Source: Hybos culiciformis (lineage: Eukaryota > Arthropoda > Insecta > Diptera > Hybotidae). Taken from it: a stretch of DNA of 64,000 bases. This document shows, piece after piece, positions 1 to 12,293 of the stretch. The notes beneath the pieces are model-generated. The model searched no databases and had not been told where the DNA came from. It was given only the letters and a program-made list of their open reading frames with translations. The DNA lies in contig OZ023273.1 of the NCBI GenBank assembly GCA_964007475.1, positions 62,320,108 through 62,384,107 of the forward strand, in the 5' to 3' direction. The position numbers and the translations under genes were made by a program. Every line of letters begins with the position of its first letter. Position 1 is the first letter of the stretch.

Positions 1-952
1 ATAATTTAATGAAAAATGTTAACTGATTTTTTTTTTAGTATAAATTCATTTTAAGTACCATTTGCGAGAGTTTTAATCCATAAATTTGGCTTCATTAATT
101 TTATAATTTATTTTTGTTTCGTCGCCCTGGGATATTGATGTGTCGATCATTTATTTTAAACGCTCAACACAACTAATTTGAATGTGAATTACTTACGAAC
201 AGTAAGCATTAGTTTGTAATTTTTTGGCGAATTACAGGGAAAAAAATTACAGTTTTATATTCTATAACTATATATACTTATTACATGATGTGCCACAATT
301 TCGCATGTCACAATTTATTTATTGACTATTTTTTGATAATTATAGTTCGATACCTATAGTTTAATTCAAGATTATTATTATTTACTATATGTTCGTGATT
401 GGTAATCGGTTGATATGTACATATATTAAATTGTTATTAAAATTACACAAAAAAATTGATGGTTAGAAAATTTAATGAAATTTTTTACTATGCAAGTGAA
501 AAAAATAAATTATTATAAGCTTTTTTTTTATAATTACGAAATTCTTCATATCGAACAGTAATTTTATGATCGAAACGTGCTCATTTAAATTACTCTTACT
601 TCCTATAACAAGTGTTTCATTTTCTTCAAATACAAAACAAATTCTGGAATAAACATAATATATGTATGAGTACGAAAGAAAATATATTTAGATTTCTATT
701 TTAAGCTTTAATCAGACATTCTAAAAAAAAACAAGCAGTTTAGACTACGCATTTCTAGTTGTAGGTAAACGTCTTTCTTTTTATTTCACCACAATTATTC
801 TGAGCAAACGATACAACTATTTTATTTAACAAAGTTGTTAAATATTTTGGCAATTTGTATAAAAAGTAACTTTAAATTTCCTCCATAGCTTTAAAATGAG
901 CATTTGAAATAAAAAATGTTACGAAAAGCAGTACAAACTTAGTAGCTGTTTT
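1..952. other. AT-rich intergenic DNA
   Basis: No open frame of coding character, RNA gene or repeat boundary was recognised here. The stretch is AT-rich with short homopolymer runs. Confidence 0.6.
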
Positions 953-1489
953 CAGGGTTGCCAGATTGAGGAATTTTTTCCCTAAACTGAGAAAATTTTT
1001 AATTTCGGGGGGAAAAAAAAAGTCAAAAAAAACGTGGGGAAAAATCTGAGGAAAATATTTTTTTCTGAGGAAAATTTGAAGAAATTTAGAAATATTGTGC
1101 TAACGTTGGCAATCAACAATATTTAAAATTTAAGACTCGTAAATTTTTTTCACCCTAATGATTTTAAGAAATTTATATCTTACCATATTCTTCTACGTAC
1201 GTTGAGCTCAAAATCTATTGTTGGAACTAAACTTTTTGATTTACAACATATAAGTACCGCATAAAATCCGAACACATTAAAAATTTGAGGAAATCTTGCA
1301 AAAATAAGCTGTTTTTGGGGAGTAAAACCGTTATACAATTTTTTTTTTTTTTTTAATTTAGGGTAAAAAAAAATTTTAGTACACAAAAATATAAAAAAAA
1401 ATTTGAGGAATTTTTAAAAAAAAAAGTCTATTTTGGGGAAATTTTTTGAAAATTTGAGGAAATTACATTCATTCCATCTGGCAGCCCTG
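953..1489. mobile_element. hAT-like non-autonomous element
   Basis: The ends are imperfect inverted repeats: CAGGGTTGCCAGAT on the left and ATCTGGCAGCCCTG on the right. The 8 bases just outside each end are identical, GCTGTTTT at 945-952 and at 1490-1497. A CAGGG terminus with an 8-bp duplication is the known signature of the hAT superfamily. The interior has no transposase and consists largely of repeated TTTGAGGAAA-like words, so this is a MITE-like derivative. The 68-residue minus-strand frame inside it (1180-1386) has no coding character. Confidence 0.8.
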
Positions 1490-2152
1490 GCTGTTTTTTT
1501 TTAGCTGGTAAATTGATTTTTTGCTGAAAATCATTGAAATCATTCCTTTCTTAACATAGTACTCAAAACGTAATAAAAATCATAAAATTTTATTTTTTTG
1601 AATCTCATTACAAGGTCTCATTGCACATAGGAATTTATGTAAATTGAAATGTGTAAAAAAAATTATGTACATTTTACATTATTTATTTGGAAAAAAATTC
1701 GTTATAATCTACAAGCAAAACTATCGACACAGTGAACACAAAACAATACTGTACAAAAGATGGTGTCTTATATGTAAAGTGATTCATTCCACATTATCAT
1801 ATCAATATTTTTTGGAAAAGTCGCCAACAATCCAACGATCAACTCAAAAAATTCATATTTCCCAATAAAATAATTATTAGTGATGTTTATTTTAAGTCAG
1901 ACTTCCGATTCGTGTTCATCAGAGTACATATTAAAAAATTATATGCTTTGTGTAAGTATACTGTAATAAGGTTCCTCTTTATCCCAACATCCATCCAACT
2001 GACATTTTTTTTTTTTTTTTACAATATAAATGAATACTAAATTTGTATAAATCAAATTTACGTTTAATTTTTATTCAGAATTTTATTACCTATGTGGGTA
2101 CTTATTATGCATATCTACCTATTTACTATTATTATTATTTTACTTAGGTATA
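1490..2152. other. AT-rich intergenic DNA
   Basis: Nothing beyond AT-rich sequence. A 74-residue plus-strand frame at 1644-1868 resembles no known family. Confidence 0.55.
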
Positions 2153-2359
2153 CCATAGATTAAGAATACAGAAAGATTGGAAGATTCATACAACATTTTT
2201 TCAGTCTTTTTTGGTATTTTATTGTGAAGGTGTTAGTAAAACTAAATAAAATTCTTTTCATACATTGATAATTATCACGTATTTTATTTTGTTTTACTAA
2301 CACATACCAAAAATAATGTTGTATGAAGCTTCCCATCTTTCTGTATTCTTAATCTATGC
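2153..2359. mobile_element. Palindromic Tc1/mariner-type MITE, copy 1
   Basis: This is a near-complete inverted repeat. The left arm begins CCATAGATTAAGAATAC and the right arm ends GTATTCTTAATCTATG, with arms extending through a shared ACAACAT...ATGTTGT inner section. It is the same family as 18332-18550, whose ends are intact CCATAG...CTATGG flanked by TA. The right end of this copy has lost the terminal G. There is no internal gene. Confidence 0.75.
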
Positions 2360-5300
2360 TTATACGTACTTAAAAATACAATATTTTTTATTATTATTTT
2401 TATATTAACTATTTTCAGAGCTAACGACGAGCAAGGCTAATTTATAAAATTTTCTATTTTCTTTTAATTTTCCCATTAACTAGCAACAATTGACTACTGG
2501 TTGACCAGATAATTAAAAAACAAATTTTAATTCTTTTTATGCTTTTATATTTAAAATAAATTCAAAAATACTAAATTACTTTACTATTTATTATACATAG
2601 TATTTATGTGATTGTATAAAGTAAGTTTTTTTTTATTTTTGATATTCCTAACATTATTAAAAAAATAAAAAATTATGATACAATTTAAGAATTTCATAAT
2701 AAAATAAAATTTCATATAAATAATAAATAAATAAAATTGTTTTGAAGTTCAATTTTACAATAAATACAGGAGTACATTTTTATTTTGCGATTTAATGAAA
2801 CTTTAATTAAATCACAAATGTGATTGACTTTAAATAAAAATTATTTTCAATAAAAGAATGTGTAACTTTATTGTTATAAAAATTTGTTACAAAAATATTT
2901 TTAAACTTTATTTTTCATCGATTAAGATTTTTGAATTATAAGTTTGCTACTATTATGGGAATATTGCCAACCAGTTTATCACTGAGATATATGAGATATA
3001 AGGCATACAAATAATTAATTAAAGTTTCCCAAAACTTTTGGAATTAAGTTTTTTAAGATTATACCTATAATAAGAATCTGTAGAAATACTGATTCAATGA
3101 AAAACCAAATAAAACTTATAAATTGATATAAGATTTGAATTACTATATCTTATTGTTGTCAAATCAAACCTGTATGCAAATATGAACTAAGTAGTTTGTG
3201 TGTTGTGATAATAAAGCAGTGGATCGATCTTATTGAATTTAGTACAAATAACTTTTTTCAAACAAGAATAACTTTTCACTTCACTGTGAACTTGACCTTT
3301 GCCCATAATAAACATCCTTATTTTATTAAAGCTTGCCCTTATAAGTGCATATACAATAAGTTAGTTAGCAGTAAGGAAAGTTAATCTCCATATTCTTTTA
3401 AGATAACACACATTTTGATATGCCTACTTGTTAAAATATTAATAAAGTGGAAAATAATCAAATAATATTGAAATTGCTCAAAAAAAATTTATTTACTTTA
3501 TTATTACATAAGATTTGAACATGAATAAACAAATAATTGAAATTATGGTATTATGCAAATATTTTGTTTATTTCAAGTCAACAATTTTTTAAATATAATC
3601 CCTAATAACACGGTTCAAGGTTGATAGATTTTTTTTTGTGGTAAAAAAAAATCCTTGACCTTGACGTTGTCATTATAACGTTTTTATTTGCCAGTTGTCA
3701 ATCTTTTTTTTTTTTTTTTGAAAGTTCTTAATATTATAATATTACATCATTAAGTCTATATAGTTATGGATGTTTCAAAGGTCAAAAGATTGTATTTGTA
3801 CACATGCATAAAAGTTCAAAGTTGGTATCCGTCTAACAGTGGAAAATGAACGAATTTTGCAAATCGAGTTAAAAGAAAAATAGATCCAAGACTTTAGTTT
3901 ATGACAAAAAATGGAAAATTATGGAAATTATTCTTGAAATTCTTCAACTTAAACTTTTGAAATCATCATCATCGTTTATATAGATTTTCCTAGGCGTTGG
4001 CATCATCGTAAAATTTGTTATATCGTATAACACTACAAAAATGATAAATATATTAAATGGAAATATGTACATACATTTAACTGAATGAAAGGTACATAAA
4101 AAGTCCTTTTAATAGTTTTGTTATTCCGCATAAAACTGAATTGAAAAAGCAAGTCATTTATGGATTATGCTTTAACTGATTAATAAATTCAATGGCGAAC
4201 ATAAAATTAGAATGATGAAGTTAAAATTTATTTTAATATGATCACGATCCGATTAAGTATTATAAAATTTTATTTTTATTAAAATTTCAACAGGAGATAA
4301 GATATTTAAAAAAAATAATACTTATAGTCTTTAAAACATTATTTAATGCTTCAAAATGTTTTATCGGAATTTTAGTCATTCATTAAATGTGTGTAACAAA
4401 GATTATAAAATCTTAACTTTCGTAATCCATAATGTTATTTTAAGACAAGACAATTTTTTTTTAAGACAATTTTTTTTTTAAGTTGATTTTTTTCGTTTAA
4501 TATGTTTTCACAAAATTCATATGAACATACATACATTACGATAATGATAATGAGCTTTTATCATCGGAACTATCTGAGTTCTTATTAGAATCAATTTACA
4601 TTTTTTTTTGTGAAGTGGAGAGAAAATAAAACAAAATTGTTCTGGGTAAATAAAATTGTATTGGTTTACTGAAAAATCTGTTTCGATAGAACAGACAAGA
4701 TGTTCTTGGTGTTTTTGGTATATTGTTTCAGAGATTTTATATGTTTACTAATAGTCTCATCCAGGAATATGCATTAAAAATTTAAAATAATTTATGAAAA
4801 AGGAAAAAAAAAACGAAAAGTTTCCAACCGCCTTTTACTTAGGTATTTTTTTCCATCAAAGATTGAATTTTAAATATATATGAACGTTGTGAAAAATTTT
4901 GTATAAATAATTTAAAAACATGAAAAATAATGTTTTCTCCAAAAAGAAAAAAAAGAAAATCCTAAAGTTGTTATTTTTTTATGAAAAAGTAAGTAAATAT
5001 GTAATTTTATATATTCAGGAGAAGCAAAAAAAAAATCACTGTATTGCGCTGGGTTACAAGCGATAAGCTTTTTCATATCATAAATTGAGATAATCGCAGT
5101 ATAAAAATACACCAACAACAGCATTGTGCATAACATTTAGAAAGATTTGAAGAAATTATAATTATTCAATAGATTTTTTTATTTAAAATTTTTAGTTTTT
5201 AAGCCTTCAGTGTTTTTCATCCGATTCAGTGCATCTGTACATTTGTATGTGGCTCTATAACATACTTTTTATTTCTCTCTAAAATTGTAGTTATTTTAAA

Positions 5301-7742
5301 TAAATTTAAGTTTTATTTTCATTCATATATTTCAGATTTAGATTCAAAAGTTCATTGAATTCAAACTTCCATATGATAATTCTTAATTTTTGTTATAAGT
5401 TCTTAGACTTTGCTCCTTTAATGCATAGAGATTATAAACATCAACAGTTAAAATTTTGTTTATTGTTGCTAATTAAACTAGGCTTGAATTTGAAACCTAA
5501 AAACGGTATTGAGATTAAGCAACAGAAATTTAAGTTTTATACCAAATTTCTAAATACACAATTTAATTTTAATTTAGATAAAAATTACATGAAATTTATA
5601 TAATTTGATTGAAAGTTTTTTAAAATCTGGAATGAGTTCTATAAATGTAATCAGCTGTATAAATGTTCTCACATTATTATAAATTATTATTTTAAATGTA
5701 ATGTTTACTTGTAAGTAATTGAAATATGGTAAGATTTTTGTTTGAAATTGAAATTAAGAAAAATGAATTTTAAGATGGAATAAATAATATTTTATAAACT
5801 AACTAAACTGTATCTTATATGCATGTACGTGTGTGTTGTTCATGAGTATTATAGGGTTATGACTTTTTTGCTACCTTCTATATTATAAATGGGTGAGATT
5901 TCATTTGAACATAATGAATATGCTTTAATTTTACTCAAATTTTCGCAAAACATTTTGTAAACAAAAATTCCGTTTACCATAATGCCAATATTGGCCAAAA
6001 AAATTATTATTTATGTATTTGGTCAAAATAAATCCATATTATTTTCTATGATTTTATAAATCTCAGGCTCGGTTTATAATATGGATAAAGAAACATTTGA
6101 AAAAACAAATCCTAAAGAGAACCTATAAAATTACATTTTACATAATATACAAATATATATTTTATGTAATGTTTACACTATTTAACTATACATAATCATA
6201 ATATGTATACATTTTTCACTACAATAAATAATTTAATATCATTATTCCTCTTTCATGAACAACGTAATTTAAATGCAAATTTTAGCATATGAATTCATAA
6301 GGATTTTTTTGGTAATTCGTACCAGGTACGTAATGTTTTCAAAAATAATGAAGAACCATTTTATTGCAACATAAAAGAAAATAATTTTGAACATTTCATT
6401 GAAAAAGAAGACTTTTTTTCTTTTTAAAGTTACATAAATGTAGAATTTTGTTGCTTGATATTAATTAAAAACTTTTCTTTTTTTTTCAGTTTGAAATGAA
6501 AATTTTCTATATTTTGACCTTTATTTTGTATTCGTTTGAATAGATTTATTAATTATTTTGTTTTCACAACATGATTTTAAATGTATAAACTTACGTATTA
6601 ATTTCCTTATTTTAAATTAAAAAGTAAGGAAATGTTAAAAAAAATAAAACACAACATTTCACACATTCAAGAACTAAGGTGTTATAATATTTGGTGACAT
6701 TCTTGTTATACATATACATTTGTACATAAACCAGGAATAATAAAACGCTCTTAACATTACATATATATACATTAATTTAATTCAACATGTACTTATGTAC
6801 ATAAACAATTTTATTAACATATTTTCGATAAATGTATACAAATGTTACGTACATATTTTGTGCTTGTTTAAAGTAAAATATTTAGCAGCAAAAGTAAAGA
6901 TATAGGTATACAATTAATTGATAAACTAATTTCAGTAGTTTATGGTTAATTCTATGAAGAAAAGCTCGAATGATATTGCGTTTTTAATGAATGATATTGC
7001 TCTTTTAATGATATTGCGTTGTTAACAACTATTCTACATTTCTTTAATAGTAAAGAAGTCATATTCATCCGTCAAAGGGAAAAATATCCAGATCCGTTGT
7101 AAATCAATGAAACAAACAAAATTAATGAATGTCAATAAAAACGACAAAGATATACTTTTTTTTAAAAAATATCAATATATATAATAATGTAAACATATGT
7201 ACTTTGAATTCAGTGTATTTTCAAACAAATACTTAAATTTAAAAACTTGAAAATTTGTAAGCAATAAAAAATTAAAGAAAACGATATGAAATGTTTTATT
7301 TTATTATGTAATGCAGGATTGTTTATAACGAAACTTAGTATTCATTTCTTAGATTAATTTCTGAAAATTTTATAAAATAATATATCATCGTACAAAAATG
7401 TATATTTGAATGTTTTGATCTTTCTTTTTGACAAAAAATATTCACTCATTTGGAATATACAATAACTATGTGTTATATGTTACGAATGGATGAAAATTAA
7501 GGACTTAAATATTTCTTGAATAGTATAAAGATTTCGAAAATTTCGATATTCAGTCGACAGATAGTAATGTACGGCAAAATCACTTATATAAATATTTCTC
7601 TCTTCTACTTAATTTTTTTTTATCTAAAAATAATCTAAAAATATTTTTTTTTATAATTTATAAATTTTATTTTTATTTTTGTTAAATTTTTTTTTTCTTC
7701 TTCAAATTAAGATAATTTATTATTTACATTTTATTATTTTTT
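2360..7742. other. AT-rich intergenic DNA
   Basis: About 5.4 kb with no gene or RNA that can be supported. The short frames at 3196-3384, 4912-5136 and 5355-5603 are low-complexity, rich in F, K, N, I and Y, and not recognisable as proteins. Confidence 0.5.
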
Positions 7743-8160
7743 AGGCCGTTTTCCGCCAAAAATGAGGAAACGGATTATGTGTTTTCACTTTCTGTCCGTT
7801 TGACTGTTGCGCACTTAAATGCTTATAACTTCTGACTGATTTTGATCGTTTTAATGTAAAAATATGCCAAGTTCACTTTCAACCAAGTCAAGCGTGAGTC
7901 CACCTAACGCACAGAACTCAACCGGCAAAAAGTCGAAATTATTTTCATTATAGTTAATATTAACTAGTTTAAAAACATTTTTCTGATAATAATTAGTATG
8001 CAGATGGGTGTCGATAAAACGAAACTAAAAAAAATGGAAAAACCCCGAATGGATCCAAGGATTGGGGCTGAAAATAGATTTTCTTGAAAATTGCTACATA
8101 AGTTCATGTTAATCGAGGGAACTTAAAAAAAAGTGAAACAATGCTGAAATGTCCTATATT
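7743..8160. repeat. Diverged interspersed repeat, copy 1
   Basis: The sequence beginning AGGCCGTTTTCCGCC is alignable by eye with 10695-11204. Both share the GTTGCGCACT word, a following CTTATAACTT, and CCAAGGATTGG at the same relative place. The right terminal inverted repeat seen in copy 2 was not found here, so this copy looks truncated and its end is approximate. Confidence 0.5.
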
Positions 8161-8880
8161 AATATTTAATTTTTAATAAAGAGTTTGTATTATTTAGAAT
8201 AGAGTTTCGATATAAGGTTTAATTTAAAAACAAATTATTTAATAATATTTTATTTATAATTTATTTGATTCGCTTTTAAATTTATAATGTCCATTATTAC
8301 AATATTACATTTAAACGTTGAAATTTGTTTCCAAAAATTCGTTTCGGAAGTATCGAAGCGAGAAATTCTTCGAGTGAATATTTTACATGCCACCCATAGT
8401 ATTAATAATTAGCTTAAACTATAATCAGCTGATATTAATTCAGTGCAGACATATGGTATAGTATTGTGCAACATGCTGGCAAAATATGTAGGTACATATT
8501 TTTGTATGTTTTTATTTTGGCAAATTTCCGATTTTGTCTTCCCATTTTACCCATGCATATCTTTTCGTTTGCACAAGTTTTCATTTTTCACATAGACATA
8601 GTACATGATTTTTTTTTCTAAATCTTTTCAGTAATGTGTAACGTAAATTTATTATTTAGAGGTCAATGTTATTGTTGTAGGAAATATCAACGTACGGAAA
8701 AACACTGAATTGTTCCGCACATTTTTTTTTGTAGAATACTACTATAATACACAATATAGTTTATATATAAAATTAATTTTCTTACGGCAGGTAATTCATT
8801 TTTATTGTAAACCACAAATAAAATTTTATAGAAAGTTGGAATTATTAAAGAATGAAATAAATAAAAGAGAAAACAGAACA

Positions 8881-8975
8881 TATCTTTGCTTGAATAAAAT
8901 CTCGGAGGTTTTCATTCTCATGGAAATGACTTGTGCTTGGTCATCTTTAAAATATCTGTCATATTTATCGAGAGC
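8881..8975 (-). CDS. Possible internal exon, unidentified gene
   Basis: On the minus strand a splice-acceptor-like TAATATTTAG is followed by an open frame beginning ALDKYDRYFKDDQAQV and running to about FKQR. Its charged, coding-like composition differs from the F/I/K/N-rich noise frames around it. It reads in phase 0, which fits the phase-0 donor of the possible exon at 12192-12293. No good donor was found at its 3' end; the frame stops a few tens of bases further on. The family is not recognised. It could be chance or a pseudogene fragment. The 89-residue plus-strand frame over it looks like its shadow. Confidence 0.3.
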
Positions 8976-9423
8976 CTAAATATTACGAAAAATCTAATTC
9001 TATCACATAACAAATAGAGAGAAAATTGTATGACTTCTATTAGGTATATCCGTAAGGTACTAGCATTTCTATAAAATTTGATTCTATTAACTTTTTTTAT
9101 TAGGATTAATTAAATATGATCTGCTCACATATTTAACATTATTACATTATTTAAGTACATTAAAAAAATATCTAATACATATTTGTATTTCATATAAAAT
9201 GTATTTAGATTTTGTAAATTAATTATTTAAAAATAACCTGTATGTAGTACCTGTATATGAATTAAATACATGAAAATAAATGTTGTTCTTCCCATCCCGA
9301 ATATAGAATCACTTAAAATTAATATTAAGATTCTTAAGTAAGTATCCTAAATATCTTAATTAATAAAAGGTTTCCAATTTTAAGGTATTTCAATTTAAAT
9401 GTTCAGCTGAAGGTGTCAGTATG

Positions 9424-9452
9424 TATATCAGTAGCATTAACATAAATATATA
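9424..9452 (+). repeat. 29-bp direct repeat, copy 1
   Basis: Identical to 11974-12002; the shared core contains TCAGTAGCATTAACATAAAT. The flanks are unrelated, so it is probably a trace of a small mobile element or a gene-conversion patch. Confidence 0.6.
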
Positions 9453-10059
9453 CAATTAGTGAACGAAGGTTTTTACTTATTTTTATTTCAATTAAATCAC
9501 AAATTGTATTCGACTCGGTCATAATTTTTTCTTCAGAAATTTATTTTCTATAATACCTACGTATATGATTATGTAGGTACAGTCCAGAATCAAGTACATA
9601 TGAAACTGGGTATGTTATATTATATGCATACATTGATATAGTATTAAAAAAATAATTTCAATAATTTCAGTCAATAATAATAATATTGATAATCATACTA
9701 AGTAAATTAATACTGTTATAGCTTAATTTATAAATTAATTTCTATAAGCTTTATAAAGTTGCTAAACTATGTAAAATAAATCAAAACTTTTGATTAAGTT
9801 AATTTTTTTTTTCAGTGATTCACGTTTTAGTCACATGCTAATTAAGAACTTTATTCGTTTCCAGTTAACATTAAATATGATAATTTCAAATATGTAATTC
9901 CAATTTTTACAAAATTATATTTTTATTTTTTACGTTTATTTAGAATCACTATTAAAATAAGGTACTTAGATTATGTACATAGCTTAAAATAAAGTATAAT
10001 AAACAAAATCATTAAATTTGAAGGCGGGAAAATTGTGCTCACATTTATTAAAAAAACAG

Positions 10060-10425
10060 AACAGAATCGCGGCCGGACAATTTTAAGTAAGTTATGTCGC
10101 AATTATTGAACATTTAGTGCTTAATTTGTGACTATTAGTGACTATTTGTGACTATTAGTACTAGAATTTGTGCTCGCTTGGTTTTTGAGAAACTTTGATT
10201 TTCGAATTTCGAACATGGGTCAAGAGGATTTCTCTGGCCGGATTCGAATTTCCAAAAAAAATAATGAAGCTATCATTTAGTGCTTAATTTGTGCCTATTT
10301 GTACTAAAAAAACCAGAATTTGTGCTCTTCAAAATTATGTAAATTCCAAAATTTGAACCAAATTTTTTTTCGTCGAATTTAGAAAAGCGAAAATGCCACC
10401 ATTTAGTGCTTAATTTGTAAAGAAA
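10060..10425 (+). repeat. Imperfect tandem repeat block
   Basis: The phrase CATTTAGTGCTTAATTTGT occurs three times (near 10110, 10275 and 10400). It is followed by variants of GTGACTATT and AGAATTTGTGCTC. The unit is about 130-165 bases and diverged. No coding frame spans it. Confidence 0.55.
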
Positions 10426-10694
10426 ATCGCATAAGTTAATTTTTTTATCTTATTGTAGTAATTCTATTTGAGTTACAAGAAAATTCACTTAATGCCGCAT
10501 TGTGTTATATTATCTATATATATATTTATTTATAAATATAAATTATTTATGGCCGCAAAAAATGTTTTGCTTGTCAACAATGTAAATTACCTAAATTATT
10601 TTAAAATTTTCCTATTTATTTTACTATATTTTACTATATAATTTCTATATACGTTTTCTCTATATTAAATTAATAAAAATCTTTTAATATTTTT

Positions 10695-11204
10695 AGCCCG
10701 TTTTCTATCAAAAATAAAAAAAAGGTTATACATTTTCAATTTCTCCGTTTGTTCGTCTGTCAGTTGCGCACTAAAATTCTTATAACTTAAAACTACTAAA
10801 TTGATTTCGATGAAATTGATGCCAATTACCAACCAAAATACGCGCGGTTTCTTTCACTTATTTCCATCCAAGCGTAAGCTTGGGACTCTCCGAATACGAC
10901 TCAGGAGATTAAAGCTATAATATGGCCAAGGATTGGAATTATTTCGAAAAAAAATTGTATAATTTAAAATTTTTTGTATGTTATGTTAGTAGAAAGATCT
11001 CTGGCATCCAAAAAAAAATATTTTCTTGGAATAGGTACAAGAATTCAGACGGGAGACTATAAAATGAGTAGAATAGTACATTGAAGGAATTTTAAAAAAA
11101 GTAAAAGATTATGTCCAAGGAAGCGAAGGAAGTGATTTTCAATCAAAGTGGAACTGAGGGCGTTGGTAGAATAATATTTTATATTGTAATGTTGAAAACG
11201 GGCT
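10695..11204. mobile_element. MITE-like repeat, copy 2 of the 7743 family
   Basis: Terminal inverted repeats AGCCCGTTTTC and GAAAACGGGCT (11 bp, perfect) enclose about 510 bases similar to 7743-8160. There is no gene inside. No convincing target duplication was seen, so the superfamily is unassigned. Confidence 0.55.
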
Positions 11205-11973
11205 CCGTTTTACGTTTTTGAGGTAGGTACTGTTTTTTTAATTTTTTTTTTTTTTATTTTTATTTTATAGTCATCAAGTCTGAAGCGATGAATTTCTATT
11301 AATAAACTTAAATATTTATAAATTCTGGTAAAATTGGTCAAATATATTTAGACATTAAATAGGTATTATATATTTATTTACATAATTTACATAAGAAAAA
11401 AAAAAGATAAAATTCATAAATTATTTTCATTTTAAATATTTCCTTAAGAGCCCTGTCCCTACATAAAATTGTTTTAGTTCGGCTGATAATTTTTCGGGAA
11501 ATAATTTTTTGATATGTTAGGGTTAGAGTATAAAGATCTTGTTACAGCCGGATTTTTCAAATTTTGAGTTCTTGGGTCAAAATTACCCTACTTTTTTAAT
11601 AAAAAATTCGATTTTTATGCAAAAAAAAAATTTTATATTTCCATTTGGTAAATTTCCATTAGTAATTTTTTTTTTGGACAATGTCTTATAGCTGTTAAAT
11701 TTCTATAAAATACACAAAAACTTCTGAATTCCGGGAAAATTGATAAAAATATTCCACGTGTATTTTGTTAGTCTCTAATTTAATGTCAATAAATTGCTAA
11801 AATAAAATAATAAAAATAAAAAAAAAAATCTTTGGATTTTATGCCTTTGGATTCCATTAAAAGTAAAATGTGTTGATTTGTACTAAAATAATTTCAAATA
11901 GTCAAATCTGAATAAAAAACAAACACAATTAGTTTACGAACATCGAAAATATGAATTTTAAATAACAAAAAAA

Positions 11974-12002
11974 TATATCAGTAGCATTAACATAAATATA
12001 TA
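11974..12002 (+). repeat. 29-bp direct repeat, copy 2
   Basis: Identical to 9424-9452. Confidence 0.6.
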
Positions 12003-12191
12003 TGAAACTTAGTACGCTTTAATTTTAAAAATCCTGTGATTCTTTCAGATATCTGTATCTTACTAAAATATCTAAATGATACATTAAATTAAATGAATGG
12101 ATACTTCTAAAAAATTTAAATTCATGCTTGGGAATGTTCAATTTTTTTTTTCACTTAATGAACAGTAACATAAATGACATAATCTGCCTAC

Positions 12192-12293
12192 CTTTTTACT
12201 ATCTTGTAAATAAATTTTCAAAATAATATCATCGGTTTCTTCATTCAATTCATTTAAAACTTTTAATTCTGTTTCTTTAAAATTTTCTTCCAT
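12192..12293 (-). CDS. Possible first coding exon, unidentified gene
   Basis: Reading the minus strand, an ATG at 12293 opens a 34-codon frame beginning MEENFKETELKVLNELNEE and ending DSKK. It runs directly into a splice donor (AAG|GTAGGC) in phase 0. The composition is strongly acidic and charged, unlike chance frames in this AT-rich DNA. A phase-0 acceptor follows about 3.2 kb downstream at 8975. The protein family is not recognised. The gene model is inferred only from composition and splice signals. Confidence 0.35.
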
